Source: an uncultured Collinsella sp. (GTDB taxonomy: Bacteria; Actinomycetota; Coriobacteriia; Coriobacteriales; Coriobacteriaceae). Taken from it: 45,609 nucleotides of DNA. The notes beneath the pieces were generated by a model that had not been told where the DNA came from, searched no databases, and saw only the letters and a program-made list of their open reading frames with translations. The stretch lies in assembly GCA_902494345.1 (NCBI GenBank), contig CABUSV010000018.1:1-45609 (forward strand), given 5' to 3'. The first letter of the stretch is position 1, and each line of letters starts with the position of its first letter. The translations under genes were made by a program, and so were the position numbers. Below are positions 25,144 through 32,537 of this stretch, piece by piece.

Positions 25144-25211
25144 ACGGCCTGGACACTGCCAACAAGAGTGGGTGGCATAGGGCCGCCCGCCAGACAACTA
25201 AGGAGATTCTT

Positions 25212-26132
25212 GTGGCAACTCAGAAATTCACCGGCGTTATCCCTCCCGTCGTTGTTCCCGATACCGAAGATCACCAGCTCGACGTTGCCTCCTTTGAGCG
25301 CAGCATCAACCGCATGATCGATGCCGGCGTCGATGGCCTGTTCTTCTTGGGATCCTCGGGCGAGGTCGTCTTCTCCACCGACGAGCGCCGTCGCCAGATT
25401 ATCGCCGAGGCCGTTCGTATCGTCGACCACCGTGTGCCTGTTCTGGTCGGCATCATCGATACCGAGACCGAGCGCATGATCGAGCACGGCAAGGTCGCCC
25501 AGGAGCTGGGCGCCGATGCCCTCGTCGCCACCTGCCCGTTCTATGCCCTGCAGGGCATGACCGAGGTCGAGGAGCACTTCCGTATCCTGCACGAGGAGCT
25601 CGACCTGCCCATCTTCGCCTATGACATTCCCGTCTGCGTTCACACCAAGCTCCCCTGGAAGCTCCTTGCCAAGCTCGGCGCCGAGGGCGTCCTTGCTGGC
25701 GTCAAGGATTCCTCGGGTGATGACATCTCGTTCCGCTACCTCGTTCAGGAGAACGAGAAGAACGGCCATCCGATGAGCATTCTCACCGGCCACGAGGTTG
25801 TTGTCGACGGCGCCTACCTCGGTGGCGCCGACGGTTCCGTCCCGGGTCTCGCCAACGTTGAGCCCGAGGGCTACGTGCGTCAGTGGAAGGCCGCTCAGGC
25901 TGGTGACTGGGCTACCGTCAAGGCCGAGCAGGATCGCCTCAATGAGATTTCGCACATCTGGGATGTCACCTCGGGCGTCCAGGGCTATGCCGGTGGCGTC
26001 GGCGCCTTCAAGACCGCTATGAACCTCATGGGTATCTTCGACAGCCCGACCATGCCGCGCCCGGTGAAGGCCATGACCGGCGAGAACGTCGAGGCGATTA
26101 AGAAGGTCCTCCAGGACAACGGTCTCCTTTAA
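25212..26132 (+). CDS. nanA: N-acetylneuraminate lyase (DHDPS/NAL family)
   Basis: A 306-residue aldolase that splits N-acetylneuraminate to N-acetylmannosamine and pyruvate through a Schiff base. Lys165 in GVKDSSGD and Tyr137 in YDIPVCVHT fall at the same numbers as in E. coli NanA, and GSSGE (47-51) matches the carboxylate-binding motif. Dihydrodipicolinate synthases share this fold, so the NAL call also rests on the neighbouring transporter, kinase and epimerase. The GTG at 25212 is chosen for AAGGAG 6 nt upstream. No lysine-pathway gene is near. Confidence 0.85.
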   Translation: MATQKFTGVIPPVVVPDTEDHQLDVASFERSINRMIDAGVDGLFFLGSSGEVVFSTDERRRQIIAEAVRIVDHRVPVLVGIIDTETERMIEHGKVAQELGADALVATCPFYALQGMTEVEEHFRILHEELDLPIFAYDIPVCVHTKLPWKLLAKLGAEGVLAGVKDSSGDDISFRYLVQENEKNGHPMSILTGHEVVVDGAYLGGADGSVPGLANVEPEGYVRQWKAAQAGDWATVKAEQDRLNEISHIWDVTSGVQGYAGGVGAFKTAMNLMGIFDSPTMPRPVKAMTGENVEAIKKVLQDNGLL

Positions 26133-26135
26133 AAC

Positions 26136-26231
26136 TTTTCCAGGCACCCGACCTCGCCGTTCAACCGTGCGGCCATGACCCATTAGGTCAATGGTCACAC
26201 GGTTTCTCGGCGATTTCGGGCACCTGGAAAA
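26136..26231. repeat. Long imperfect palindrome between nanA and nanK
   Basis: A 45-nt arm (26136-26180) pairs with a 46-nt arm (26186-26231) around a 5-nt loop, CATTA. The ends are TTTTCCAGG and CCTGGAAAA, and most positions match. The arms begin 4 nt after the nanA stop. It is too long for an ordinary terminator and has no T run on the plus strand. It resembles a small palindromic repeat element or a strong mRNA-processing hairpin. Confidence 0.85.
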
Positions 26232-26305
26232 CCTTTACCGCGCTGTGACGGCTAGCCTGACGGCGCATTTCCTGTAGTTGTTTTTTATCTCCTAAGGAGA
26301 GCGAC

Positions 26306-27271
26306 ATGGAGAACAAGTACGTCTGCTCTGTCGATATCGGCGGAACTAAGATCGCGACTGCCATCATGGAGTACCCGGCTGACGGTAGTGTGCCCCATCC
26401 CGTTTTTGAGGCCGAGGTTCCTACCGAGGCCCAGGAGGGCGGCGAGGCCGTCTTCCAGCGTATCGAGGCGTCCATCAAGGCCGCTCTCGAGGCGAATCCC
26501 GATGTCGAGGTCCTTGGCGTCGGGATCGGTGCCGCCGGCGTCGTCGATCCCAAGACGGGCGCCATCGCGTATGCCAATGAGATCATGCCCGGCTGGTCCG
26601 GCATTCAGTTGGGGCCGCGTCTGCGCGAGGACCTCGGTCTTCCCGTTGCCGTCGTAGGCGACGTGCAGGCTCATGCTCTGGGCGAGGCTCACTGGGGCGT
26701 CGGCAAGGGCAAGTTCTCCGTCTTGTGTCTTGGCATCGGTACGGGCATCGGCGGCGCATATGTCGAGAACGGCCGCGTGATGCAGGGCTTCCATGGTGCT
26801 GCCGGCCATATGGGCCACATCGAGTGCTCGGCTGCCGCCGGCATTCCCTGCGCCTGCGGGCGTTCCGGCCATCTGGAGTCGGTTGCTTCGGGCACTTCCA
26901 TTGGTCGAATGTACGATGAGCGTTTTGGCCGCGTCGACCCCAGCCGTCCTTCGGTCGGTCGCGATGTGAACGACCTGTGCCGTGCGGGCGACGCAAAGGC
27001 GACCGAGGTCATCCATGACGCCGGCTTTGCGCTGGGTGCCAGCTTGGGCTCGCTCGCTAACATCCTGGACCCTGAGGTCATCGTCCTTTCGGGCGGCGTG
27101 ATCCACCAAGGTCCCGATTGGCGTTCGCAGACGTGGAAGGATTCGGTGCACGAGGGCTATGCCAGCCAGGCGCTCGATCCGCTTCAGGACACGCCGATCC
27201 TCATCGGTTCGCTGGAGGGCGACGCGCCGCTTATCGGTGCCGCCGAGCATCTTCTTGCCTCGTTAAAGTAA
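26306..27271 (+). CDS. nanK: ROK-family kinase, probable N-acetylmannosamine kinase
   Basis: A 321-residue sugar kinase. The phosphate-binding motif is SVDIGGTKIATAI at the N-terminus, followed by GVGIGAAGVVDPKTG, the second phosphate loop GIGTGIGGAYVENG and the ROK zinc region GAAGHMGHIEC...PCACGRSGHLESVASG. Zinc ligands would be His168, Cys182, Cys184 and His189; the last is Cys in most ROK kinases. Position between nanA and nanE makes ManNAc the expected substrate, though glucokinases have the same fold. ATG 26306 has AAGGAG 6 nt upstream. Confidence 0.84.
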   Translation: MENKYVCSVDIGGTKIATAIMEYPADGSVPHPVFEAEVPTEAQEGGEAVFQRIEASIKAALEANPDVEVLGVGIGAAGVVDPKTGAIAYANEIMPGWSGIQLGPRLREDLGLPVAVVGDVQAHALGEAHWGVGKGKFSVLCLGIGTGIGGAYVENGRVMQGFHGAAGHMGHIECSAAAGIPCACGRSGHLESVASGTSIGRMYDERFGRVDPSRPSVGRDVNDLCRAGDAKATEVIHDAGFALGASLGSLANILDPEVIVLSGGVIHQGPDWRSQTWKDSVHEGYASQALDPLQDTPILIGSLEGDAPLIGAAEHLLASLK

Positions 27272-27287
27272 ACGTATCTGCTGTAGG

Positions 27288-27318
27288 AGCCTCCCGAGAC
27301 AACACGCCTCGGGAGGCT
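27288..27318 (+). terminator. Hairpin between nanK and nanE
   Basis: AGCCTCCCGAG (27288-27298) pairs perfectly with CTCGGGAGGCT (27308-27318), loop 9 nt, followed by GTTCTG. The T tail is weak, so partial termination or mRNA protection is more likely than a full stop. Confidence 0.6.
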
Positions 27319-27341
27319 GTTCTGAGAAAGGTTGCAGCCTT

Positions 27342-28028
27342 ATGACCGTCGATCCTTTGATTCAATCCCTGAAGGGCAAGCTCGTCGTGAGCGTTCAGGC
27401 GTATATGGGCGAGCCGCTTCGTACGCCCGAGACCATGGCTCAAATGTCTCGCGCTTGCGAGCTCGGCGGCGCTGCCGCCATTCGCTGCCAGGGCCTTGCC
27501 GACATTGCCGCCATTAAGGGTCGCTGTGAGGTTCCCGTCATCGGCCTGTGGAAGGATGGGCACGAGGGCGTTTACATCACGCCGACGCTGCGTCACGCTC
27601 GCGCCTGCGTTGCTGCCGGTGCCGATATCGTGGCGATCGACGCCACCGATCGTCCGCGCCCCGATGGCAAGACGGTCGAGGATACCTTCCGCCCGCTGCA
27701 CGAGGAGGGTGTGCTCCTGATGGCCGACTGTGCAACCATCGAGGACATTCGCCGTGCTGTTGATATGGGCTTTGACCTGGTATCCACCACGCTTTCTCAC
27801 GGCGTCGCCGCCATCGACTGCACCATGGCCGATGGCCCCGATCTGCCGCTCCTGCGTCAGGCGACCGAGGAGTTTCCCGGCCTTCCCATCATCTGCGAGG
27901 GCCGCGTGCACACGCCCGAGGAGGCTCGCGCCGCGATCGATGCCGGCGCCTGGGCCGTTGTCGTCGGCACCGCCATCACGCACCCCACGAGTATTACAAG
28001 TTGGTTCAAGGCTGTGCTTGAGGCGTAA
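27342..28028 (+). CDS. nanE: N-acetylmannosamine-6-phosphate 2-epimerase
   Basis: A 228-residue TIM-barrel enzyme converting ManNAc-6-P to GlcNAc-6-P. The family's opening LKGKLVVSVQAYMGEPL, the AAIRCQGLADI strand, the catalytic lysine segment PVIGLWKDGHEG, ADIVAIDATDRPRPDG and the phosphate-binding ICEGRVHTPEEA...AVVVGTAITHP are all present. ATG 27342 has GAAAGG about 10 nt upstream. It is the last gene of the sialate cluster. The next enzymes (NagA deacetylase, NagB deaminase) are not in the window. Confidence 0.93.
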   Translation: MTVDPLIQSLKGKLVVSVQAYMGEPLRTPETMAQMSRACELGGAAAIRCQGLADIAAIKGRCEVPVIGLWKDGHEGVYITPTLRHARACVAAGADIVAIDATDRPRPDGKTVEDTFRPLHEEGVLLMADCATIEDIRRAVDMGFDLVSTTLSHGVAAIDCTMADGPDLPLLRQATEEFPGLPIICEGRVHTPEEARAAIDAGAWAVVVGTAITHPTSITSWFKAVLEA

Positions 28029-28055
28029 GACAGGCCTCGTATCCGCTCGGGGCGG

Positions 28056-28061
28056 TATACT
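28056..28061 (+). promoter_or_regulatory. Possible -10 element upstream of rapZ
   Basis: TATACT at 28056-28061 is a good -10 hexamer but has no recognisable -35 at the usual distance. If used, the transcript would begin near 28067 and contain the terminator hairpin at 28080-28118 before rapZ. Confidence 0.25.
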
Positions 28062-28079
28062 CAATAAAGGCAATTGACC

Positions 28080-28118
28080 GCGCGGGATCCGGGTCGCCGG
28101 GTCCCGCGCTTGTTTTTT
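28080..28118 (+). terminator. Strong intrinsic terminator abutting the rapZ ribosome-binding site
   Basis: A 13-bp stem (28080-28092 with 28097-28109, one T-G wobble) has a 4-nt GTCG loop and is followed by TTGTTTTTT (28110-28118). The rapZ Shine-Dalgarno GGGAGG starts at the very next base. It ends the sialate cluster and may act as an attenuator for rapZ. Confidence 0.9.
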
Positions 28119-28130
28119 GGGAGGCAGCGC

Positions 28131-29051
28131 ATGCAAAAGGGAGATGCCATGGATGCGGCGGAGCGCTCGGAGCGCATCCCCGATATCGTCATCATCACCG
28201 GAATGTCCGGATCGGGCCGCACACAGGCCATGCACGTGTTTGAGGACATGGGCTATTTTTGCATCGATAACCTGCCTCCGCGTCTCATCGCCCAGCTTGC
28301 CGAGCTCGTCGGCATCAATACGGGTGTGGGCAGGCATCTCGCCGTTACCTGCGATTTGCGTAGTCAGGGCTTGTTCGATGAGCTGCTCGATGCGGTCGCC
28401 GCGCTCGAGGAGCGCGAGATGAGCTGCGACATTGTGTTCCTGGAGGCTTCTGACGAGGTGCTGATTCGTCGCTACAGCGAAAACCGCCGCCGTCATCCCA
28501 TTGCCAAGCCGGGGGAGACTACGGCCGATGCCATTCAGCGCGAGCGCCTGCAGCTGCAGGGTGTGCGCGATCGAGCCGATATGATCATCGACACGAGCCG
28601 CCTGCGTACCTCTGCCATGCGCAACAAATTGCGCATGGCGTTCTCCGAGTTGTCCGACCAGCAGCTCATGGACGTCCACGTGTTCTCGTTTGGCTTTAAG
28701 CACGGCATGCCCGTCGAGGCGGACATTATGATCGACGTCCGCTTCCTGCCTAATCCGTTCTACGATCCCGAGATGCGCACGATGACCGGTCTCGATAAAA
28801 AGGTCTCCGATTTTGTTCTGGACCATCCCAAGACGCAGGAGTTTTGGAAGGCTTGGACACAGCTGCTCGATACGGTGATGCCGGGCTATATCGCGGAGGG
28901 CAAGCCGCAGCTTTCTATCGCCATCGGCTGCACGGGCGGCCAGCACCGCAGCGTTGCCATTGCCGAGGCCACGGCACGTTATTTGGAAGGTGCCCAATAT
29001 CACGTGAGCATTTCCCACCGCGACCTGTCGCGCGCCAACACGAAGGCATAG
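28131..29051 (+). CDS. rapZ: RapZ-family nucleotide-binding protein
   Basis: A 306-residue P-loop protein. In E. coli, RapZ guides RNase E to the sRNA GlmZ and senses GlcN-6-P; in Gram-positives its role is less clear. The Walker A motif reads GMSGSGRT with Arg30 in place of Lys, as in other actinobacterial members. CIDNLPPRL and the C-terminal IGCTGGQHRSVAIAE motif follow. ATG 28131 has GGGAGG at 6 nt. ATG 28149 (GGGAG at 5 nt) would give 300 residues and is almost as good. whiA follows after 6 bases. The proximity to a GlcNAc-6-P-producing cluster is suggestive for an amino-sugar sensor. Confidence 0.9.
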   Translation: MQKGDAMDAAERSERIPDIVIITGMSGSGRTQAMHVFEDMGYFCIDNLPPRLIAQLAELVGINTGVGRHLAVTCDLRSQGLFDELLDAVAALEEREMSCDIVFLEASDEVLIRRYSENRRRHPIAKPGETTADAIQRERLQLQGVRDRADMIIDTSRLRTSAMRNKLRMAFSELSDQQLMDVHVFSFGFKHGMPVEADIMIDVRFLPNPFYDPEMRTMTGLDKKVSDFVLDHPKTQEFWKAWTQLLDTVMPGYIAEGKPQLSIAIGCTGGQHRSVAIAEATARYLEGAQYHVSISHRDLSRANTKA

Positions 29052-29057
29052 GCCTGC

Positions 29058-29987
29058 ATGTCGTTTACCGCTGAGGTGCGCGACGAGCTTGCGCGCTGCG
29101 AACCCGAATGTGAATACTGCGACTTGTCGACGCTCGCCGCCCTCACGCGTGTGAGTGGTACGCTCTCGCTTACCGGCTCTGGGCGGTATCGTTTGACGGT
29201 TGCGACTGAGACGGGAGCCGTTGCGCGCACGATGATTACGCTGACGCATCGTATCCTTAAGCTCAAAACGGAGTTCACTGTCCGCAAATCTGTCTTGCAT
29301 AAGGTACGAAACTATCTCATCACCTTGCCCGATCAGCCCGATTTGGATAAGGCCTTGGTTCTGCTGGGCATCCTCGACCGGAGGGGAGGACTTGTCGCCG
29401 GCGTGCCCCGACATATCGTTGCCCGTCCCTGCTGCAGGCTTGCCTACATCCGCGGCGCGCTCATTGCCGGCGGCTTCGTGGCCGATCCACGCGGCGATTT
29501 TCATTTGGAGATCGCGGTGCAGGGCGAGCAATATGCCAAGGGGCTTTGCGACCTGTTGGAGCAGATTGGGGTCCATGCGCGTGTTAATGCACGGCGGGGG
29601 TCATATGCCGTGTACATTAAGAGCGCCGAGGAAATCGAGCATCTTTTAAAGCTGATTGGTGCCAAGCGCAGCGTTGCCGAGATTGAGGAGGCGCGCGCGG
29701 TCAAGTTGGTTAAGAACGATGTGAACCGTCGCGTGAACGCCGAGCTCGCCAACCAGACCAGAAGTGCTGGCGCTGCCCAACATCAGCTTGCGCTTATCGA
29801 TGAGCTTGAGCAGCGTGGCCTTCGCGATGCGCTTCCGGATGCCTTGGCGGTCTTTTGCGACCTGCGCGAGCGCTATCCCGATCTGTCGCTGCGTGATTTG
29901 GGGGAGATGGCTGACCCTCCCTTGTCGAAGTCTGCCCTCTACCATCGTGTTTTACGGCTTGAAAAGCTCATTGAAGCAAACAGGTAG
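29058..29987 (+). CDS. whiA: WhiA, sporulation/cell-division regulator family
   Basis: A 309-residue DNA-binding protein. The N-terminal part is the homing-endonuclease-like domain without catalytic residues (RLAYIRGALIAGGFVADPRGDFHLEIAV), and the C-terminal part is a helix-turn-helix (YPDLSLRDLGEMADPPLSKSALYHRVLRLEKL). WhiA controls division genes in Streptomyces and affects division in Bacillus. Here it directly follows rapZ. The start ATG 29058 has only a distant AAGG, consistent with coupling to rapZ. Confidence 0.93.
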   Translation: MSFTAEVRDELARCEPECEYCDLSTLAALTRVSGTLSLTGSGRYRLTVATETGAVARTMITLTHRILKLKTEFTVRKSVLHKVRNYLITLPDQPDLDKALVLLGILDRRGGLVAGVPRHIVARPCCRLAYIRGALIAGGFVADPRGDFHLEIAVQGEQYAKGLCDLLEQIGVHARVNARRGSYAVYIKSAEEIEHLLKLIGAKRSVAEIEEARAVKLVKNDVNRRVNAELANQTRSAGAAQHQLALIDELEQRGLRDALPDALAVFCDLRERYPDLSLRDLGEMADPPLSKSALYHRVLRLEKLIEANR

Positions 29988-30032
29988 TTTGAAGTATCGA
30001 CTTATATATGGATTTAGCTGCTATTTTAGTCT

Positions 30033-30046
30033 TTAAAACGTTTTAA
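30033..30046. promoter_or_regulatory. Palindromic operator candidate upstream of gap
   Basis: TTAAAACGTTTTAA is a perfect 14-bp palindrome with the central AACGTT typical of LacI-family and CcpA sites. It lies about 57 bp upstream of the gap -10. Its core TAAAACGTTT is identical to the site on the sialate-cluster promoter (17395-17404). Confidence 0.45.
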
Positions 30047-30102
30047 CGTAAATTTGATTTTCAATTTCGAGCATTCTCGTGAAATTCAAGTCAAAAAAAA
30101 GG

Positions 30103-30108
30103 TATATT
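30103..30108 (+). promoter_or_regulatory. gap promoter -10 element
   Basis: TATATT (30103-30108) follows an A tract. The hexamer 17 nt upstream (TGAAAT, 30080-30085) is a weak -35. The leader to the gap start is about 65 nt. Confidence 0.45.
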
Positions 30109-30180
30109 AGGCGAGTGGTTAGTTTGTGGGCCTCAACGGCGGGCGCTGTAGCTCGCGGGGGCCTTACGAAAGGAGACACA

Positions 30181-31206
30181 ATGGCAGTAAAGGTTGCTAT
30201 TAACGGCTTCGGTCGCATCGGTCGTCTGGCTTTCCGTCAGATGTTCGGTCATGAGGGCTCCGAGATCGTCGCTATCAACGACCTCACCTCTCCCGATATG
30301 CTCGCTTACCTGCTGAAGTACGACTCCACGCAGGGCAACTACGCTCGCGATCACGAGGTCGTTGCTGGCGAGGATTCCATCACCGTTGACGGCAAGGAGA
30401 TCAAGATCTACAAGGAGGCCGACGCCAACAACCTGCCTTGGGGCGACCTCGACGTCGACGTCGTTCTCGAGTGCACCGGCTTCTACACCAGCAAGGCTAA
30501 GGCTCAGGCCCACATCAACGCTGGCGCCAAGAAGGTCGTCATCTCCGCTCCGGCCGGCAGCGATCTGCCCACCATCGTGTACAACGTCAACCACGAGACG
30601 CTGACCGCTGAGGACAACATCATCTCCGCTGCTTCCTGCACCACCAACTGCCTCGCCCCGATGGCCAAGGGTCTGAACGACTTCGCTCCCATCGTGTCCG
30701 GCATCATGACCACCATTCACGCCTGGACTGGCGACCAGATGCCGCTCGACGGCCCGCAGCGCAAGGGCAACAAGCGTCGTAGCCGCGCCTGCGCCGTCAA
30801 CATCGTCCCCAACACCACCGGTGCTGCCAAGGCTATCGGCCTGGTTCTCCCCGAGCTCAACGGTAAGCTCATCGGTGCCGCCCAGCGCGTCCCGACGCCG
30901 ACCGGCTCCATCACCAACCTCTACGCCGTCGTTGACAAGAAGGTCACCGTCGACGAGGTCAACGCTGCTATGAAGGCCTACGCTGCCACCATCTCTGAGA
31001 CCTTCGGTTACAACGAGGACGACATCGTCTCCACCGACATCATCGGCGAGACCCACGGCTCCATCTTCGACGCCACTCAGACCATGTGCTCTGACCTCGG
31101 CAACGGCCAGACCCTCGTTCAGGTCACCTCTTGGTACGACAACGAGAACTCCTACACCTCTCAGATGGTCCGCACCATCAAGTACTTCGAGAAGTTCGTT
31201 GCTTAA
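30181..31206 (+). CDS. gap: Glyceraldehyde-3-phosphate dehydrogenase (type I)
   Basis: A 341-residue glycolytic enzyme that oxidises glyceraldehyde-3-P to 1,3-bisphosphoglycerate with NAD. The N-terminal VAINGFGRIGRLAFRQ is the dinucleotide fold and SAASCTTNCLAP holds the catalytic Cys153; the C-terminal WYDNENSYTSQMVRT is conserved. ATG 30181 has AAAGGAG upstream. Codon use is strongly biased (GTC, CTC, AAG, GAG), as expected for a very highly expressed gene. A strong terminator separates it from pgk, so gap can be expressed alone. Confidence 0.98.
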   Translation: MAVKVAINGFGRIGRLAFRQMFGHEGSEIVAINDLTSPDMLAYLLKYDSTQGNYARDHEVVAGEDSITVDGKEIKIYKEADANNLPWGDLDVDVVLECTGFYTSKAKAQAHINAGAKKVVISAPAGSDLPTIVYNVNHETLTAEDNIISAASCTTNCLAPMAKGLNDFAPIVSGIMTTIHAWTGDQMPLDGPQRKGNKRRSRACAVNIVPNTTGAAKAIGLVLPELNGKLIGAAQRVPTPTGSITNLYAVVDKKVTVDEVNAAMKAYAATISETFGYNEDDIVSTDIIGETHGSIFDATQTMCSDLGNGQTLVQVTSWYDNENSYTSQMVRTIKYFEKFVA

Positions 31207-31243
31207 TTTAGCTTTTAGCGAATAGCTCGTTGAGCGTCTAAAG

Positions 31244-31290
31244 AAGGGCGCGGCCTTATAGGGCTTACACCCTAGGGTCGCGCCCTTTTT
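31244..31290 (+). terminator. Intrinsic terminator after gap
   Basis: AAGGGCGCG (31244-31252) pairs with CGCGCCCTT (31279-31287); the stem continues inward to TAGGG/CCCTA around a 6-nt loop, followed by a T tract (31286-31290). Confidence 0.88.
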
Positions 31291-31346
31291 ATAAGAAATC
31301 GTCTGCCGTAATGGGAGGCAGACACGTACGAAAGGTAGAAGCAAAC

Positions 31347-32537
31347 ATGGCCTTTACCAAGAAGACCGTCCGCGACATCGATGTCGACGGAAAGCGCGTT
31401 CTCGTCCGCGTTGACTTTAACGTGCCTATCAAGGATGGCGTCGTTGGCGACACCACCCGTATCAAGGCTGCCCTGCCCACCATCAACTACCTCGTCGAGC
31501 ACAACGCTCGCGTCATCCTCATGAGCCACCTCGGCCGTCCCGATGGCACCGGCTTCCAGCCCGAGCTGTCCCTCGAGCCCGTCGCCAAGAAGCTCGCCGA
31601 GCTCTCTGGTCTCGACGTTGCCTTTGTCGCCGACACTTACGGCGAGAAGGCTGCCGAGGCTGTCGCTGCCGTCGAGCCGGGCAAGGTTCTCGTTCTCGAG
31701 AACGTCCGCTTCGATAAGCGTGAGAAGAAGAACGATCCCGAGATCGCCAAGAAGCTCGCTTCCTATGGTGACGTCTTCGTCCTCGATGCCTTCGGCACCG
31801 CTCACCGCGCCCAGGGTTCCGTCGTGGGCCCCGCCGCTTACCTGCCTGCCGTCGCCGGCTTCCTGCTCGAGAAGGAGGTCGACACGCTGACCGGCATCTT
31901 CGCCGAGCCCGAGCGCCCCTTCGTCGCCATCGTCGGCGGTTCCAAGGTTTCCTCCAAGATCGGCGTTCTCGATCACCTCATCGACTCTGCTGACACCCTG
32001 ATCATCGGTGGCGGTATGGCCTACACCTTCTTCCTGGCTCAGGGCCTGTCCGTCGGTCAGTCCCTCAAGGAAGAGGACTGGGTCGAGCGCGCTGGCGAGA
32101 TGCTCAAGAAGGCCGAGGAGAAGGGCGTCAAGATCCTGCTCCCCATCGACAACCGCGTTGCCGATCACTTTGGCGAGGACGCTGTCCCCGAGGTTGTCGC
32201 TTCCGACGCTATCCCCGACGATCGTGAGGGTATGGACATCGGCCCCAAGACCGAGGAGCTTTACGCCGAGGCCGTCAAGGGCGCCAAGACTGTGTTCTGG
32301 AATGGTCCCATGGGCGTCTTCGAGTTCGACAACTTCGCTCACGGCACCCAGGCTATCGCCGAGGCTGTCGCCGAGGCCGACTGCACCTCGATCATCGGCG
32401 GTGGCGACTCTGTCGCAGCTGTCAACAAGTTCAACCTGGCCGACAAGATGAGCTGGATCTCCACCGGTGGTGGCGCTTCCATGGAGCTCGTCGAGGGTAA
32501 GGCCCTGCCCGGAGTGGAGGCGCTTCTCGATGCCTAA
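31347..32537 (+). CDS. pgk: Phosphoglycerate kinase
   Basis: A 396-residue glycolytic kinase forming ATP from 1,3-bisphosphoglycerate. Motifs: VLVRVDFNVPIKDG, the basic substrate site LMSHLGRPDG, KVSSKIGVLDHL, the nucleotide loop VFWNGPMGVFEFDNFAHGT and the C-terminal STGGGASMELVEGKALPG. ATG 31347 has GAAAGG about 11 nt upstream. The last 8 bases overlap tpiA, so the pair is coupled. Confidence 0.98.
   Translation: MAFTKKTVRDIDVDGKRVLVRVDFNVPIKDGVVGDTTRIKAALPTINYLVEHNARVILMSHLGRPDGTGFQPELSLEPVAKKLAELSGLDVAFVADTYGEKAAEAVAAVEPGKVLVLENVRFDKREKKNDPEIAKKLASYGDVFVLDAFGTAHRAQGSVVGPAAYLPAVAGFLLEKEVDTLTGIFAEPERPFVAIVGGSKVSSKIGVLDHLIDSADTLIIGGGMAYTFFLAQGLSVGQSLKEEDWVERAGEMLKKAEEKGVKILLPIDNRVADHFGEDAVPEVVASDAIPDDREGMDIGPKTEELYAEAVKGAKTVFWNGPMGVFEFDNFAHGTQAIAEAVAEADCTSIIGGGDSVAAVNKFNLADKMSWISTGGGASMELVEGKALPGVEALLDA

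Noticed and set aside
25212..26132. Dihydrodipicolinate synthase (dapA)
   Set aside because: The fold is shared, but the neighbours are sialate transporter, kinase and epimerase, and no lysine genes are near. Final proof would need activity data.
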